Below, one piece after another: positions 1-13,030 of a stretch of DNA of 64,000 nt (position 1 is its first letter; each line of letters opens with the position of its first letter). Under the pieces are notes generated by a model, which worked only from the letters and a program-made list of their open reading frames with translations, was not told the origin of the DNA and made no database searches. A program made the position numbers and the translations under genes. The DNA lies in NCBI GenBank assembly GCA_963402885.1, contig OY727103.1, forward strand, positions 6,734,501 to 6,798,500, read 5' to 3'. Source of the DNA: Antedon bifida. Lineage: Eukaryota > Echinodermata > Crinoidea > Comatulida > Antedonidae.

Positions 1-825
1 TGTTATGGCACGGGAAATTGACTTTCTGCTCAGCGGTGATCTGTCTTCAGGTGGACAGTCTTGTAGTTGTAGGACATTTATTTATTTTGATAACAAATAA
101 CACATCTGCTTCAATAATATCTAGGCCTGTGTGTACAATGAAATCTTGAAATACATTCGATTTCGAAAGCATAGAAAGTATTTAAGGGAAATGCCAGCAA
201 AAAAAAAATACTGACGAGTAATCAATCGGCTTATGTATTTTCACTGGTACTTCCTTAATTTTACGGTACGACTAGACACCATTCATCTTTAGTCTGACAT
301 TATAGCGCCACATGTTCAGGTTTCTGTAGTGTGTGCAGATATTTAGCCTAGTCTACATACACAAACTAGCACACTTTAGTTTGAACACTCGAGTAAAGTT
401 CGAGTTTAGCAAGAAAATCTTTCCAAAGTTTGCTACTGCAGACTAATTTACAAACATCGGCAGAAAACTTGTTTTTGATTAAAGCAGAAGTTAGGTCTGT
501 CACCTTGACAACCAACTGTAGTCTGTTTAGGGTTTGTAAACTCAACAGATCCAAAAACTATCTTTGTAGTCACGTGATCCTGCAGATGGATAGATGACAG
601 CCTAGTAATATTTCAGACAGGCAACTTCTTCAAATAGTGGAATCTTAGAGTTTGATAAAATTAGTTAGATATAAATAGGAGATGCAACTTCCTATAGTTG
701 GATTCTGGGACGTCCCAGTGCCAAGCCGGGTACATAATGTTTGTTCAGAAAGTTAGAAAATAAAATCTACAATAAAGACAAAATTGTAGAAAAGGAGGAC
801 CAAAATCAAAATTATAGTAAACTAC
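1..825. other. no gene seen
   Basis: AT-rich sequence with no recognisable coding potential, RNA gene or repeat. The short open frame at 366-554 on the minus strand has no family signature and looks like chance. Confidence 0.5.
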
Positions 826-923
826 TGGTCTTTCTAGACTTTGAATCTTTTATTTAATACTTTGAATTAATCTGTAACAACTTATCAAGCGTGATGCATG
901 TGAAATAAAACTAACGAACGAAC
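826..923 (+). mobile_element. LINE-like 3' tail, copy 1
   Basis: The stretch from CTGGTCTTTC to the AACGAACG-rich end closely matches 3903-4010: both hold TTTAATACTTTGAATTA, a CTTATCAAG motif, and end in GTGAAATAAAAC followed by a tetranucleotide repeat (AACG here, GAAT in the other copy). A shared 3' segment ending in an AATAAA-type signal and a variable short tandem tail is what a 5'-truncated non-LTR retrotransposon leaves. No reverse transcriptase is present, so the family is not known. Confidence 0.5.
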
Positions 924-2850
924 TGTAGCTCCAGCACTACCACCTACAACATCATAGTGAGATGTGGATTTTACAAGTTCAAAGTTACAATTTTACATTT
1001 TACACGCCATAATGGAAAATATATCTACAGAGATGAAGTTATGTTTGAAATGTACACAATTATTATAATTCAACTTTATTTTTTACTAGGGATTAGTTTA
1101 AACATCGGCGGTGACGTCGTCGTCATGTATAAATCAGTTCATAACAATATACATTGTTGCCTGCTTGGTCTACTTAAGAAGCAGACGATTGAATAATCAT
1201 TTACATAATTAAAATGTTAATTAAACTCTGTACAATAATATATAGCTTTGTTGTAAGGCTGGGCCGATGACTCATGATGTTTAATCATGGTATAATAGTG
1301 GTTGTATTAATCCCTCAGCCAAGTTTACTCACCTTGTAAACACCTGTTGCTATTGTTGTATATAAGGAATCTACACAAATAAAAATATGCTCATTGTATT
1401 GTTAATTGTAGTCTGCGTTTCCCCCTTTTCTTTTTTTATCTTGATGACACATCTTTACCGCATTTTTCCTCCTATGCTTTGTGTAGTGGTAAAAAGCACA
1501 ATTTTCTGACAAATTACTTTTTACCAAACTAAATAAACACTACGACCACAAGGCTATTTTTGGTTTGCAATAGACCTACAATTATAATTTGGTTAGACCG
1601 GTAGGCCTACTTCGTGGAGACACTGTAGTAGTTATTACATAGGTTATTGTTTATGCAGAACCCCAAACATCGTGATTAGCACACATTTTACAACTTTAAA
1701 AACATTGCAACAGTGCAGACTTCCTAACTTTGGGTTTTATAAAAGTATAGAGGCCGCTATTATAATACATCAAACCATAGAGGGCGCTATAAAAACGTAA
1801 AGATATTGTAAATAGATACTGTAAAAATGAGTTATGAGTGAAAAAGGCGGGAAATGTTTATTATTTCACTTATTACACAGCATGAATTATAAACAACTTA
1901 CTGCAGAACATTATCAGTATATTTTCTATTATGTTCTATCTAGAGTAATAGAAATTATAAATGTATACATCGGGAGATGATTTCGAGTCATATTGGGGAT
2001 GGTGGGTGTGTGTGTAGGGGACGGAGGGGGGTAGGTGGTGGACGGCTAGAGCGGGGCGTTGCTGCATCATTCCTATCATATTTTGTTTTCTATAAGTTAC
2101 TTTATTTAACAGTGAATCAAAATGTATAGAAATTGGATATTCCTTCATGAGTATATTATCATGTTATGTTCATAAAACAACCAAGAAAACATTTTTTTTA
2201 AAAGACATTGCATACAGGTTGCGAGGTCACGATACATCTCTCTATATATATTCTTAATTCATCATTTAATCAAAAACAAATTTGATGATATACGCCGAAG
2301 GTATCTTGTATAATCACATGTTGGTGATTTGATTAACCCAGGAATAGTGGTGAATAAAAATTGTGTCCTTAAAATAAAACATTTTATTTTTTCAAATTAG
2401 ACAGTTTACCATATTAATCCTAAGACTAATAGTTTTTATCCGATTCATTGTTTTGCCTACCGGCAAGTTTAATATCAATAAAATAATGTTATTGATATTC
2501 TCGGAGATTTATGTTTATACATTACACACGAGGAGTTTGAATTACGTGGCTATTTATAACTACGTTATAGTTATAATGTATTCAACAAGGTTGTATTTAC
2601 GAGCTTTAGCCTTGTTTGTTCCATATTTTCTACATAGAACATTAAGGGTAATGGCCATGTACATCAATTTAATAACGAACATGTCCTTGTCACTGTGGTA
2701 CGATGCACGATAAGTGCATTTACACAGTGGCATTACACAATTAGACACTCAACAGCAACGCTGTACACCAGTTTCATTAACTCAACATTGTTTTCTCTAG
2801 AGATTTTTCAGTTAGTGCAGCACGTAGTCTGCACAGATGTCAGAAAAATA
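924..2850. other. no gene seen
   Basis: Only short, low-complexity open frames. A GT- and G-rich patch lies at 1998-2045. One TAGGCCTA motif occurs at 1602-1609. Nothing else is supportable. Confidence 0.45.
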
Positions 2851-3230
2851 GAAATGTTACAATATTTTGGCGCACAATTAGTTGCAAATGTGGGCTGACG
2901 TAGCGAAGCAGACAATAGAAATGTTACAATATTTTGGCGCACAGTTAGTTGCAAATGTGGGTTGACGTAGCGAAGCAGACGATAGAAATGCTACACTATT
3001 TTGGCGCACAATTAGTTGCAAATGTGGGTTGACATAGCGAATCAGACAATAGAAATGTTACAATGTTTTGGCGCACAATTAGTTGCAAATGTGGGTTGAC
3101 GTAGCAAAGCAGACAATAGAAATGTTACAATATTTTGGCGCACAAGTAGTTGCAAATGTGGGTTGACGTAGCGAAGAAATGTTACAATATTTCGGCGCAC
3201 AATTAGTCGCAAAAGTGGGTTGACGTCGGG
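2851..3230 (+). repeat. 67-bp tandem repeat, about 5.7 copies
   Basis: Monomers start with GAAATGTTACAATATTTTGG at 2851, 2918, 2985, 3052, 3119 and 3176. The first five intervals are 67 bp and the last is 57 bp because of an internal deletion before 3176. Each monomer carries GGCGCACAATTAGTTGCAAA and GGGTTGACGTAGCGAAGCAG. The open frame at 2695-2898 runs into the array but is not conserved along it. Confidence 0.9.
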
Positions 3231-3902
3231 AATGTCAATGGGTCAGACGATTCAGAAAGTAATTATCACAGGCCTACCGTTGTAATTCACAGACTACGGT
3301 CTAAGTTTTTTAGTCCTCAAAACCGTGTTAGTAAAATTGAGCTAAATTTGGTTTTAGAATTCTATTCAACATTTGCTATGCCATTTAATAACTTTCAAAG
3401 TTCAATCAGTATTTAATTATTATGAATTTGTATCTTTTTAAAGTAGACCCACGCAGTCAGCCAATCTTACGACAGTAATTCTCTAATAACTGCCCTTTCC
3501 TACGCACAGAATTACCACTTTTTTTCTACGATCACAAACTATTCAAAATATTCATATTTAACCAAAATGAAGAGAATTGGAAATTGCCGTGTTTCTTCTC
3601 TATTAAAAAGCTTTTAACTACAGTGAATGGTTATCAGTATTAGCTCTCTTACCGAAGTATAATTCATAGTTCCACATATTATTATTTAATGAATACTATT
3701 TATTTAATGCAAAGTTAAGAACTGGAAATGATCTACCGCAATCGTCCTCCTTATAAATAGTACCGAGTACCCGAAGAATCGCATTATTTTTATTTAGCAG
3801 ATTCATGGAAATTATATTATACAATTATATAAATCATGAATGTCTATTAGTTATTTCAGATACAAATATGGGTAGAAAGGCTTAAAACTCTATTGAGATT
3901 AT
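3231..3902. other. no gene seen
   Basis: AT-rich, no coding signature, RNA gene or repeat recognised. Confidence 0.45.
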
Positions 3903-4010
3903 TTGGTCTTTTCCAGGCTTTGCATCTTGTATTTAATACTTTGAATTATTCTGTACCAACTTATCAAGTGTGATGCATTGTGAAATAAAACGAATGGATG
4001 AATGAATGAA
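3903..4010 (+). mobile_element. LINE-like 3' tail, copy 2
   Basis: Same tail as 826-923 but ending in GAATGGATGAATGAATGAA instead of AACG units. The change of terminal tetranucleotide between two otherwise similar tails supports separate retrotransposed insertions rather than a local duplication. Confidence 0.5.
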
Positions 4011-4099
4011 GTAGGCTACAGTATAAACGTTCAGCAAAAACATGCAGAACACACTAATAATTTTATAGTGAATACACGCGCCAAAAATATGTATCTATC

Positions 4100-4672
4100 T
4101 TCACTATAGTCGCATTTCGTAGACTGCAGTGTCACTCTAGTCGTTGGGTACTATCGCATTTCGTAGACTACAGTGCCACTATAGTCTTTGGTACTATCGC
4201 ATTTCGTAGACTACAGTGTCACTCTAGTCTTTGGTACTATCGCATTTCGTAGACTACAGTGTCACTCTAGTCTTGGGTACTATCGCATTTCGTAGACTAC
4301 AGTGTCACTCTAGTCTTTGGTACTATCGCATTTCGTAGACTACAGTGTCACTTTAGTTGTTGGGTACTATCGCATTTCGTAGACTACAGTGTCACTCTAG
4401 TCTTTGGTACTATCGCATTTCGTAGACTACAGTCACTCTAGTCGTTGGTACTATCGCATTTCGTACACTACAGTGTCACTCTAGTCTTTGGTACTATCGC
4501 ATTTCGTAGACTACAGTGTCACTTTAGTTGTTGGGTACTATCGCATTTCGTAGACTACAGTGTCACTCTAGTCTTTGGTACTATCGCATTTCGTAGACTA
4601 CAGTCACTCTAGTCGTTGGTACTATCGCATTTCGTACACTACAGTGTCACTCTAGTTGTTGGGTACTATCGC
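4100..4672 (+). repeat. 43-bp satellite, 13 monomers, with higher-order structure
   Basis: Thirteen monomers carry CGCATTTCGTAGACTACAG, then GTCACTCTAGTCTTTGG. The sequence variants show that monomers 6-9 (from 4326) and 10-13 (from 4497) are a four-monomer block repeated at about 171 bp: the order CTTTAGTTGTTGGG, CTCTAGTCTTTGG, a form lacking GT, and a form with GTACACTACAG recurs in both. Sequence at 4690-5090 contains scattered GCGATAGTG and GAAGAC motifs that look like decayed inverted monomers. Confidence 0.92.
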
Positions 4673-6143
4673 ACCTTCGTAAACACAAAGTTTAGCGTAA
4701 ACATGCATAAGGCAACCGTAACATAAGTTGATAACAATCTGACGAGTGTCTACTACAGCGACACTGTAAATGGTGTGTGCGATAGTGTTTAAGACACATT
4801 CACATACAGTAGTACAGTGCAACAGTATTGATCGCAATAAAATTGTGGACTACAGTGATAATATATTTACTGTATGGGAATGCAACATTAACATTTTATT
4901 TCAAAAATATGCGATAGTGTGTTGAAGACGATACTGCGACATTATAGTACAGTATGTCTATATATTATTAGTCATTTTAGTCTACAACAATGCGATAGTG
5001 ACGAAGACTATTGCACATCTATATTTTAGTACACGACAATTGTAGATAGCAACAACAGTGCAGTCTACAATGCAATACTATTTCGAAGACCAGCGACACG
5101 GATGAGCGCTACTAGAGATTACAAGGTCAGATTATCCCAAGGTCATTACGTCATACGTTCACTGACACATATACGTAAACGTCCATTTAATCTAAACGTT
5201 CATATATTTGTCGACGAGCAACAGTCGACTACGACCCATGTGGACGTGGACTTCGGTCACGTTCACTCAAATCTAAAAGTCCATAGTGTCGAAGAAGATA
5301 ACAACCGATATTGTAAATGTATGTTGAAATACTCTGCGAAGAGTAGTAAGAAACACATATAATGAAGTGTCAAAACAGCGTAGGCCTAATGTAGTGAGGT
5401 GTCAAACCTGAAAGAATGTTGTGCAATGTATGTCATTTAGGGGTGACTTTGCCTCGTTATTCGAACAGAAAATAAGACATAAAACCCAAAAGATCTAGGC
5501 CTAGCAAACATAATACTATCAAATAGAACGTTATATGAACCAATTCAGTTTTAAACAATTGTATGTAAAATCGAAATTATCTTGCTAGCTATATCGTGCA
5601 AATTGTTACAGCTTCGTGCAAATCTAATAATCCGATTTGCTTTCTCTTTACAAAAAAAAATATTTGATGTTAATTACGCGTAGCAATTTTAAATGTTTAA
5701 ACATTAGTACAGCGATAAAGTTATTAGTAATTTGAGATTACAATTACAGATTGCAACACACTCGAAAACCCCGTTTGCAAGACGTATTAGTAAAATAGTC
5801 GATAAATTGAGAAACAGCACGAAAGGACAAGCGTTCTACATTGATGTTTTATTACGCTTTGTGAACAAATTATTGTCAACGTTCTCGGACAATAATAGAC
5901 CTACATTTTACAAAGTATCCCCGTCATCAAATAAAAGTTGATATTAATGCGTATTTGAACAAGTCCTTTTTAAAAGATTACTAAGGCATATATTTTGATC
6001 TCTTCGATTTCAAACGTAATCTCGTCTTTTCTAAGACTGACAGAAAACTAACTTTGATGTTAATGATACCTCATCCTACATTGTACTAATGGTTTAAGGA
6101 TTTGCATCAAAATATCTTTAATATTTGAGTTGGCGCAGTTTTA
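4673..6143. other. no gene seen; possible decayed inverted satellite at its start
   Basis: 4690-5090 repeats ATGCGATAGTG and GAAGAC motifs that are inverted relative to the neighbouring satellite. The open frames at 5102-5362 and 5732-5941 on the plus strand show no domain, repeat or splice context and are probably chance. Confidence 0.4.
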
Positions 6144-6205
6144 CACCCGATTCTTCAGCTGTCACTAGGTAGATCTTAACTGTATACTGACAGTCATCTA
6201 GATAC
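6144..6205 (+). mobile_element. partial CACCCGATTCT MITE, left end
   Basis: Begins CACCCGATTCTTCAGCTGTC and shares about 60 bp with the left end of the element at 7701. No matching right end was found, so this is a fragment or solo end. Confidence 0.55.
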
Positions 6206-6477
6206 GAGTCTATGTGTAAGTATCTTGTTATCCCTATCCCATCACAAGCGACAAGTCGGATGATATGTTGCTCGTGATTGGTTAAATCACTTGCGTTGTG
6301 CGTACGTCATTGTGTTACTTCATACCGGGAATAAGGCTTAGTAGTAAACAGGATTTACGTAGAGAAATTTATAGTATAGGCCCCTAGTTTTGTTACGTAT
6401 TGCAAAATAAAAAAAAAAGATATATGCCTAACTTATTATTCATACACAAGTCTGATTTTTTTTCTGAATACATAAGA

Positions 6478-6570
6478 CCGCGACTCTACAACTCACTATG
6501 TCGGTCGGTTGGTCGATCGATCGGTCACTAACTCAAATTTGAGCACGCGACTGCAGCCATGTATATGGCC
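6478..6570 (-). mobile_element. ACCG-rich short dispersed element, copy 1
   Basis: On the minus strand this reads from GGCCATATACATGGCTGCAG through TCAAATTTGAGTTAGTG and an ACCG-type microsatellite to a terminal TAGAGTCGCG. Related copies lie at 14224, 14569, 40251 and 46901. The boundaries are taken from the copy at 40251, where a flanking duplicate gives the empty site. Confidence 0.7.
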
Positions 6571-7700
6571 TTCTTTATTTAAAAGATTTAATCTAGAGAT
6601 TTAGATTCTACTATATCAATATCCCCTCATTTTCCCTATTCTATGAAACGCTAAATTATCACATTTTGATTTCCTTGTTAAAATTGTGAGTCATCGAATT
6701 GTTTTAAATTCGAAAGAAATCAATGTATATTGGATTTCTGTTATTTTACGAGGCGAGAATGAAACTTAATAGTCACAGTGGTATCGTATACAATTTAGTT
6801 TCTTCTTACAAATTTGCATCAAGTATTGCATTTAAATAAATAAAAAAAGGAATCCACGATAACTTGTAAAGCATAATTTTATTTCATTAAGTGACTTTCT
6901 TGAATCTATAATTTTAAATCTCTTCTCTTATTTTAAAATCATATAACACTAAAATAAAAATATGCTGCTTGTGTACAGTACCATAAAAAACATCTACCAA
7001 ACCCACGCAGTTTTTCCGCGGACCAAATTCGGACAAAACGCGGGTAGTTAGGTAACCTTTCACACAACCTTTAAAACAAATTTCGACGACCGCGCTGTAC
7101 CGCGAGTTCCGACTTTTAACAGGAAGTAGCTGCTAAATAGTTACGCAATGGACCTCTCGCGGAATAATTGACACACGTTTTTTCCGAATATTTTCTGTGG
7201 ACAAGAATAGGGGTGGTTTTCTGGATAGTACTATACGTTGCGATTAATCACGCTGTCCGTGCACCACTGGAGCGTCACGTACAACGGATAATGAGTTAAA
7301 ATGCAACACAGTTTTCAGCTTTCAATTTATAATTAATTTATGTTTTATTATTTAACGCTCTTTTCATTTTAATGATGTTTTATTAAAATAGAATTCATCA
7401 CATATTTTAAAAAATATCTTAATGTTTTATGTATGTTTGTGATTACGTGATCAAATTGAAAGCAGATTTTTAAACATGCCTTGCTAAACGAATGTTATGA
7501 TTTTCAAAATAAAGAAGTGATACGAAAAGCAAAGTTTTTTTTATCACGTGTCACATTTTATAAAAGTAGTTTTATCACTATTTTTGTTCTGTATCATTTT
7601 ATTATGTTCTTTGTATGTTTCTACTGGTAAGATCAGGAATAATTAGGGCATGTTTCTAATCAAATGAAAGCTGTTAAAACATATGTATTCGTATCACCAC
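6571..7700. other. no gene; CpG-rich non-coding patch at 6995-7290
   Basis: 6995-7290 is richer in G+C and CpG than its surroundings (for example TTTTTCCGCGGACC and CGACCGCGCTGTACCGCGAG) but all frames are closed. It might be a promoter or other regulatory DNA. The rest is plain AT-rich sequence. Confidence 0.3.
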
Positions 7701-8110
7701 CCCGATTCTGCAGCTGTCACTAGATAGACCTTAACTGACTATTGACAGTCGGGTGGTATCGCGATTCAAACACACCTGCACTGTTGGACTGTATTGTGAA
7801 TAATAATGTAATAATTTCGCAGCCACAACAAAATAAAAAACCGATTTTATTTTTAGTAAAGCAAAACATAACATTCAAGAAGGTCTTTGAAACAAAGTCG
7901 AGTCGACTAAAAATATGATAAACCAGCTATTCTGGTTCCCTGCGTGGTGCATTTGATGAATACACATACATAATATAACGTTGTCTCTAGATATAGGAAC
8001 CCAATGACAGAGATATCGTGTATTAAATGTACTTAATACAGTCAGATAATGTATCTGGTAGAGTGGCAACGGTCTTCAGCAGAGAGTCTCGTGACGGCCA
8101 CAGAATCGGG
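7701..8110. mobile_element. MITE with CCCGATTCTG terminal inverted repeats
   Basis: Left end CCCGATTCTGCAGCTGTCAC (7701) and the reverse complement of the right end (CCCGATTCTGTGGCCGTCAC, ending at 8110) match over about 24 bp with the first 10 perfect. The 410-bp interior has no transposase. Related left ends occur at 6144 and 52660, and possibly at 12880. A clear target duplication is not visible. Confidence 0.65.
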
Positions 8111-11100
8111 TGCAACACCGATTGGAAAAATACTGTTCTTTAGAGTTTTGAATAGAAACAAAGCCTATAATGTTTTCTTTACATCAGATATTTAATTACA
8201 CTGCATGGGTCACGTGTAGCGACCAGTATCAATGAACACATACCAAGTTTTACCTGGAAATAAAAGAGAAGGGGAGGGAGAGTTCACTAACATTCAATTT
8301 CAAAAGGCAATTAGCAGCTCTATTGCAATTTCATGTCATAATAAATCACATTTTTGGCAATTAGTCGTACCGTTGAAAACAACCTAAAAGGTAAACAGTA
8401 TTACCTAGAGCAGAAAACAACAACATTACGAACTGTATCACATTAATTATATCCGAATCAGACAATGTATTTTTTCTATTTACTCTGGGGATATATTTAA
8501 ATGATGCAGAAAAATCCCCTTGTCGTCGTGAACGTACTGGCCTTTTGGCATTACATTGCTAATGAAGAAGTGTTTTTGAATATGATGTCCATTTAATGTT
8601 CTAACGGAGGCATTGTGTTATGGCCAAAACTTTCTTTTATAAGCAAACATAACTAATTAATGTCGTAGTGACCCACATATCCCAACATTTCAATTAAACA
8701 ATTCTTCATCTATACACACCAAGGAAGCTTTCCTGATACACACCAATGTGAGAAAGGCAGTGATACTGTTTCATCCGACCTGTAAATATCCATTCTCACC
8801 ATTCGCCAAAACTATTCGATAAAGGATTTGACCAATGTTCAATGATAAATGCCTACGTTGACAGCCAGACTACCTGTCTGCATACATCTCATATAGACTC
8901 TCTTCTCTCAGACGTTCTTTAGGGTTTGAGCATGCCCAGTCCGAGTCCTAATACCCATTTTTTCAGCCGTAATAAGTAATAAGCTTTCACGGGTGATACA
9001 GTTCCAAAGCCTTCGTTCTCTTGAATTTAGCTGCCTAAAGGCGCGGCGCGAAAACAGATATCGGCTGATAAATTTAGCTTGTTCAAAGCCAAAATAAAAT
9101 AGTTTGCTTTACTAATAATTTGACCGACTTAGATTGAAAGCAAATGGCTAATTGGTCGAGAAATTGTTTGTCTTGTTCAATAAGCAAGCTAAAGAATGAT
9201 GGATAAATACGACACAATCAAAGAGTCACCCGACCGAGATAATTATCTATAAATTACATTTTAAAAATGCACGAGAGCAAAGATTATATGAAAAGTATGA
9301 AACAATAATGAAACTCTAGGACTGATTTATAATGATCTTGGAAAATGCAATTCCAATCTGTTGTATAGTAAGATTTTAAACCCGCTAAATCTTCAACCAT
9401 TTGTTTCAATAGTGACTATTGAAATAACGTAATAGCGTACACACGCCTGAGTGTAATTCTTGCTATTTTAGTTAATCACGTGCTGTTCAGTATTAGTTCT
9501 AATGAATAAAAAAGTGAAATTAAACCGTACTATTGAACTCACTGGTTATGTAATAAATAAATAGATTTTGTTTTGCAATTCGAGGCTGTGACTGGTAGTG
9601 TCCGTCGTCTAGTTCTACACCACATCCAAATTCGAAGTAAATATAATCAGCGGATTAATTCAACAGAAACAGTAGGTGTGTTAAAAAAGAAATATTACGA
9701 TAATGAATGTTTGGTATTCATTGAATGGAAAGTATATTTCATCCGTTGACATTTCTAAATCAGTCAATATTTCAAATCATGATATATTCTCCACATTCAA
9801 CTCATAACTATTATTAATATTATTATTATTTGTATAATAATAAACGCAAAGACTGATTTAATTACTGTGATATTGGAAAATGCAATTCCAATCTGTTATA
9901 TGCAGAGCGGAGACCTTCTGGAACATTTAATGGAGGTGTTATCTGAGTAAGGATTGGCCATAGTGTTAAAACATAATTAGTTCCCTTGTTCGTTTCACAG
10001 GAAAGGGTAATTTTAATAGGGTGTCCCAAAGGAGCGGTTCTAGGCTTACTGTAGGCCTAGTAAGAGTTTAAACTCGCCAAAAATCTGCAATCGTTACTCG
10101 TACAACACCGCACATACTGTTTGAAAAGAAACGATGCAAAACAACAGTTTGCTATGAAATTAATCCGAGCTTGTAGATCATTTTGAAATATTACCGACAT
10201 AAATCTTTAAGAATCACACAACGTAAATTTCTACTTACACTAGAAATAATAATACGTGGAATTAAGTTATTTAAGAAAAGACATTTAACAATCTGAGTGA
10301 CGAATGAAAAACGTCTTGTTAAAGATAGCTTGCATTTGAAATGAGAAATACACCCCATTTATTAATCTGCTATGAATGTCAATTTCATTATGAAAGCTAT
10401 TTCACATGATTTTGATTATTAAACATAACGTTACGGTACGTTTCCTCAAGCGAATGATGGACGCTCATGATAAAGTATCAATAAGTACGTGCTTAGCGAC
10501 CTTTCTGTTTTATACGAACCGCCACGCGACTACGCAGCTGTCGAGCCAAACAGGCATTCTGGTTATGAGAAACAGAGCATGCGTAGAATGACCATTAGAC
10601 TCAATAGCTACACTGTGGCGTGGCGCATCGTGGAAACGAAAAGTTGTCATTGGTGTTATAAAATTACACTTTTACATTTTTAGAGCAAAAAATAGAGAAT
10701 TAAGATTTTAATTTGTCGGCACAATGTGATGGTACATGTTTGAAAAAAAAAATTACGTTGTCTTAAATTCCACGCTATTTACTTATTCAAATAATCATCA
10801 GTCAATATTGCAAACACAACTTCATCAACAGCGAAATCTACGTTTACATTTCCTATGCGCTTACGTGAATATTGCTTTTGACTAACCAATGAAAATTCAA
10901 TGACGTCAAACGTATTTGGCAGCCGATTAATCTAACTATACGTTTTACAAGCATTTACTTCTGGTAACATATACTGCAAAAGTGTAAATATCAGTATGAA
11001 ATTCTAAGTGAAAACGAATAATTATTACAGTATGTCTGTATCTTACCTTAATGAGTTGGTTTCCTCGATCGAACTCGTCTCTGTTGGGTCACTAGCTGTG

Positions 11101-11277
11101 TTAAATCAAGTGATTTATCGTCTTTTTTCTTTAATGGTCTCTTTTTCAACTACACAAGAAAAATACAGAAACATTTAGCTTGTTGCTGAATAAAAACGAC
11201 TTTGACATTTGGTGAAAATGACTAGATACAAAAAACTGGAAATCTTTGTCTAGGTTGATGTATTTTAAAACTTTACT
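8111..11277. other. no gene seen
   Basis: AT-rich DNA without recognisable genes. A short ATT microsatellite lies near 9808-9843. The two overlapping open frames at 10406-10683 have no signature. TAGGCCTA occurs at 10052-10059. Confidence 0.4.
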
Positions 11278-11690
11278 AAAGAGTTTTACACAGGCCCCCC
11301 ATGGTTGTGCATTGGTCTGGGAAGGGGTTCCGGGCATAGTCTGCAGTGCCATCTACTAAAATGTACAGAAGAGTTTACCTCAGGCCCCCATGGTAGTGCA
11401 TTAGTCTAGGCAGGGGTCTGGGCCTAGCATGCAGTGCCATCTACTACAATGTACAGAAGAGTTTAACCCAGGCGCACATGGTAGTGCATTAGTCTTAGCA
11501 GGGGTCTGGGCCTAGCATGCAGTGCCATCTACTACAATGTACAGAAGAGTTTAACCTAGGCCCCCCATGGTAGTGCATTAGCCTAAGCAGGAGTCTGGGC
11601 CTAGCCTGCAGTGCCATCTACTAAAATGTACAGAAGAGTTTAACCTAGGCCCCACATGGTTGTGCATTAGCCTAGGCATGGGGGAAATTT
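11278..11690 (+). repeat. 88-90-bp tandem repeat, about 4.6 copies
   Basis: Units start at GAGTTT positions 11281, 11371, 11459, 11547 and 11636. Each carries CCCCCATGGTAGTGCATTAG, GTCTGGGCCTAGC, GCAGTGCCATCTACTA and AATGTACAGAA. The minus-strand open frame at 11146-11352 falls partly inside and is not preserved in later units. Confidence 0.9.
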
Positions 11691-12957
11691 TGGCAATTGT
11701 TTTAATTATTCATTATCTGAGAAAAGTGGAAGTGGAAAAGTAAATTACCTAAGTGAAAAAGTAGTAGAAAATGTGTGTATGGAAACATAAGGATAGATAA
11801 GGAAGATAACCCATAGTTTGCTTTATAAGGAAACAAACATCATTTTTGTTAATAACCATGTACTTGTACTATGTACTAAAATGTATTTGAATATCTGTCA
11901 TAGCTGTTATTGTACCTCTAGTGTTTTTAATTAAAAAAAGAGATCAAGAACACATCTACCTAAAAAGGTTGTAAGTTCGTCTAATTTTAGCAGCCTTTCA
12001 TTTCCGTTCCTACAAGTTCGACAATAAATGTAAGTTCGACAATAATTGTAAGTTCAATATTCAAAATTATAATAATAAAGTATAAATCTTAAGTACATGT
12101 AATTGTTTGGTGAAAACTTTCATGACAAAAGTGCTTTCTTTTTCAATTATTATTATGATTATGAATTACTTTTTCAGAAGATGTGAAAGTTAAATCTTTT
12201 ATACTATGTTTTTCTAAATATTAAGATTATTCTAATTGAAGTTTTATACCATTTATATCGATTTTAATTTTTTTTTTGGTAGGACTATTTTGTTATTGCA
12301 ATTGTTTTTTACCAAAATAAATGAATGATGGAGAAAAGACTAAATGAATCAAAATAGAACAAAAAACAGGATTTTGTTCTGATGTTAAAAATGATGCGCA
12401 TGAATTTTATTATAATCATTATTATTATGATCATGACATAGACAATGACGTACACTCAGCGCTCACAATATGTTTTGCGCCATGATGTCTCATTCTCAAT
12501 AAAACAATACGCATTAAAAGACAATCATTATCCTCACAACATTTACCATAGTTATTCGAAGTATATAAAATGCCCATGGTAAAATAAATCGGTAAGAAAA
12601 CTGTTGTTTTGGCGCCCGTCTGCCAGACTATATCCTGGGTTAGCCGTTATGCCACGTGACAGTTTCCGCTCTAAACGTCTTTGAGCAATTTACTATCTAT
12701 TTAATGTTCATCATCTTAATTTGCCTTGTGTTTAGTATTCAAAAACAACGATAGATGAATATTTTAACGTGTAATTGGGTAATTCATAATCGTTATACCT
12801 AATCTAAACACGTGACCATACCGAATCAGACAGTAATAATACTTCAGCATTCCTACAAGAAACAGGGGCACAGTCTACCACCCGATTCTCTATACTGTAT
12901 CTCCATGTAGGACCAGATAGAACAATACTGTAATACAGTGTCGCATATGGATAACGT
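11691..12957. other. no gene seen
   Basis: AT-rich. Three short AAGTTCGACAATAA-like units lie near 12005-12055. A possible MITE end, CACCCGATTCTC, lies at about 12880. No gene is supportable. Confidence 0.4.
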
Positions 12958-13030
12958 GGTGCCTGTATTATATAATAATGTTAGGCTACGGCCTATAATA
13001 CAGGCGTCACATGTGATACAAATTATGCGA
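12958..13030. repeat. CACATGTGAT palindromic dispersed repeat, copy 1
   Basis: Contains the perfect palindrome TCACATGTGA (13007-13016) next to ACAGGC and a TTAGGCTACGGCC segment. Similar blocks occur at 36020-36170, 46005-46060 and 53038-53106. Confidence 0.55.

Noticed and set aside
366..554. Short minus-strand frame with a leucine-rich, plausible-looking protein.
   Set aside because: 62 codons, no homologous motif recognised, no splice or polyadenylation context.
2851..3230. CRISPR-like array, because of regular direct repeats.
   Set aside because: The whole 67-bp unit is repeated with no unique spacers, in a eukaryotic context; it is an ordinary tandem repeat.
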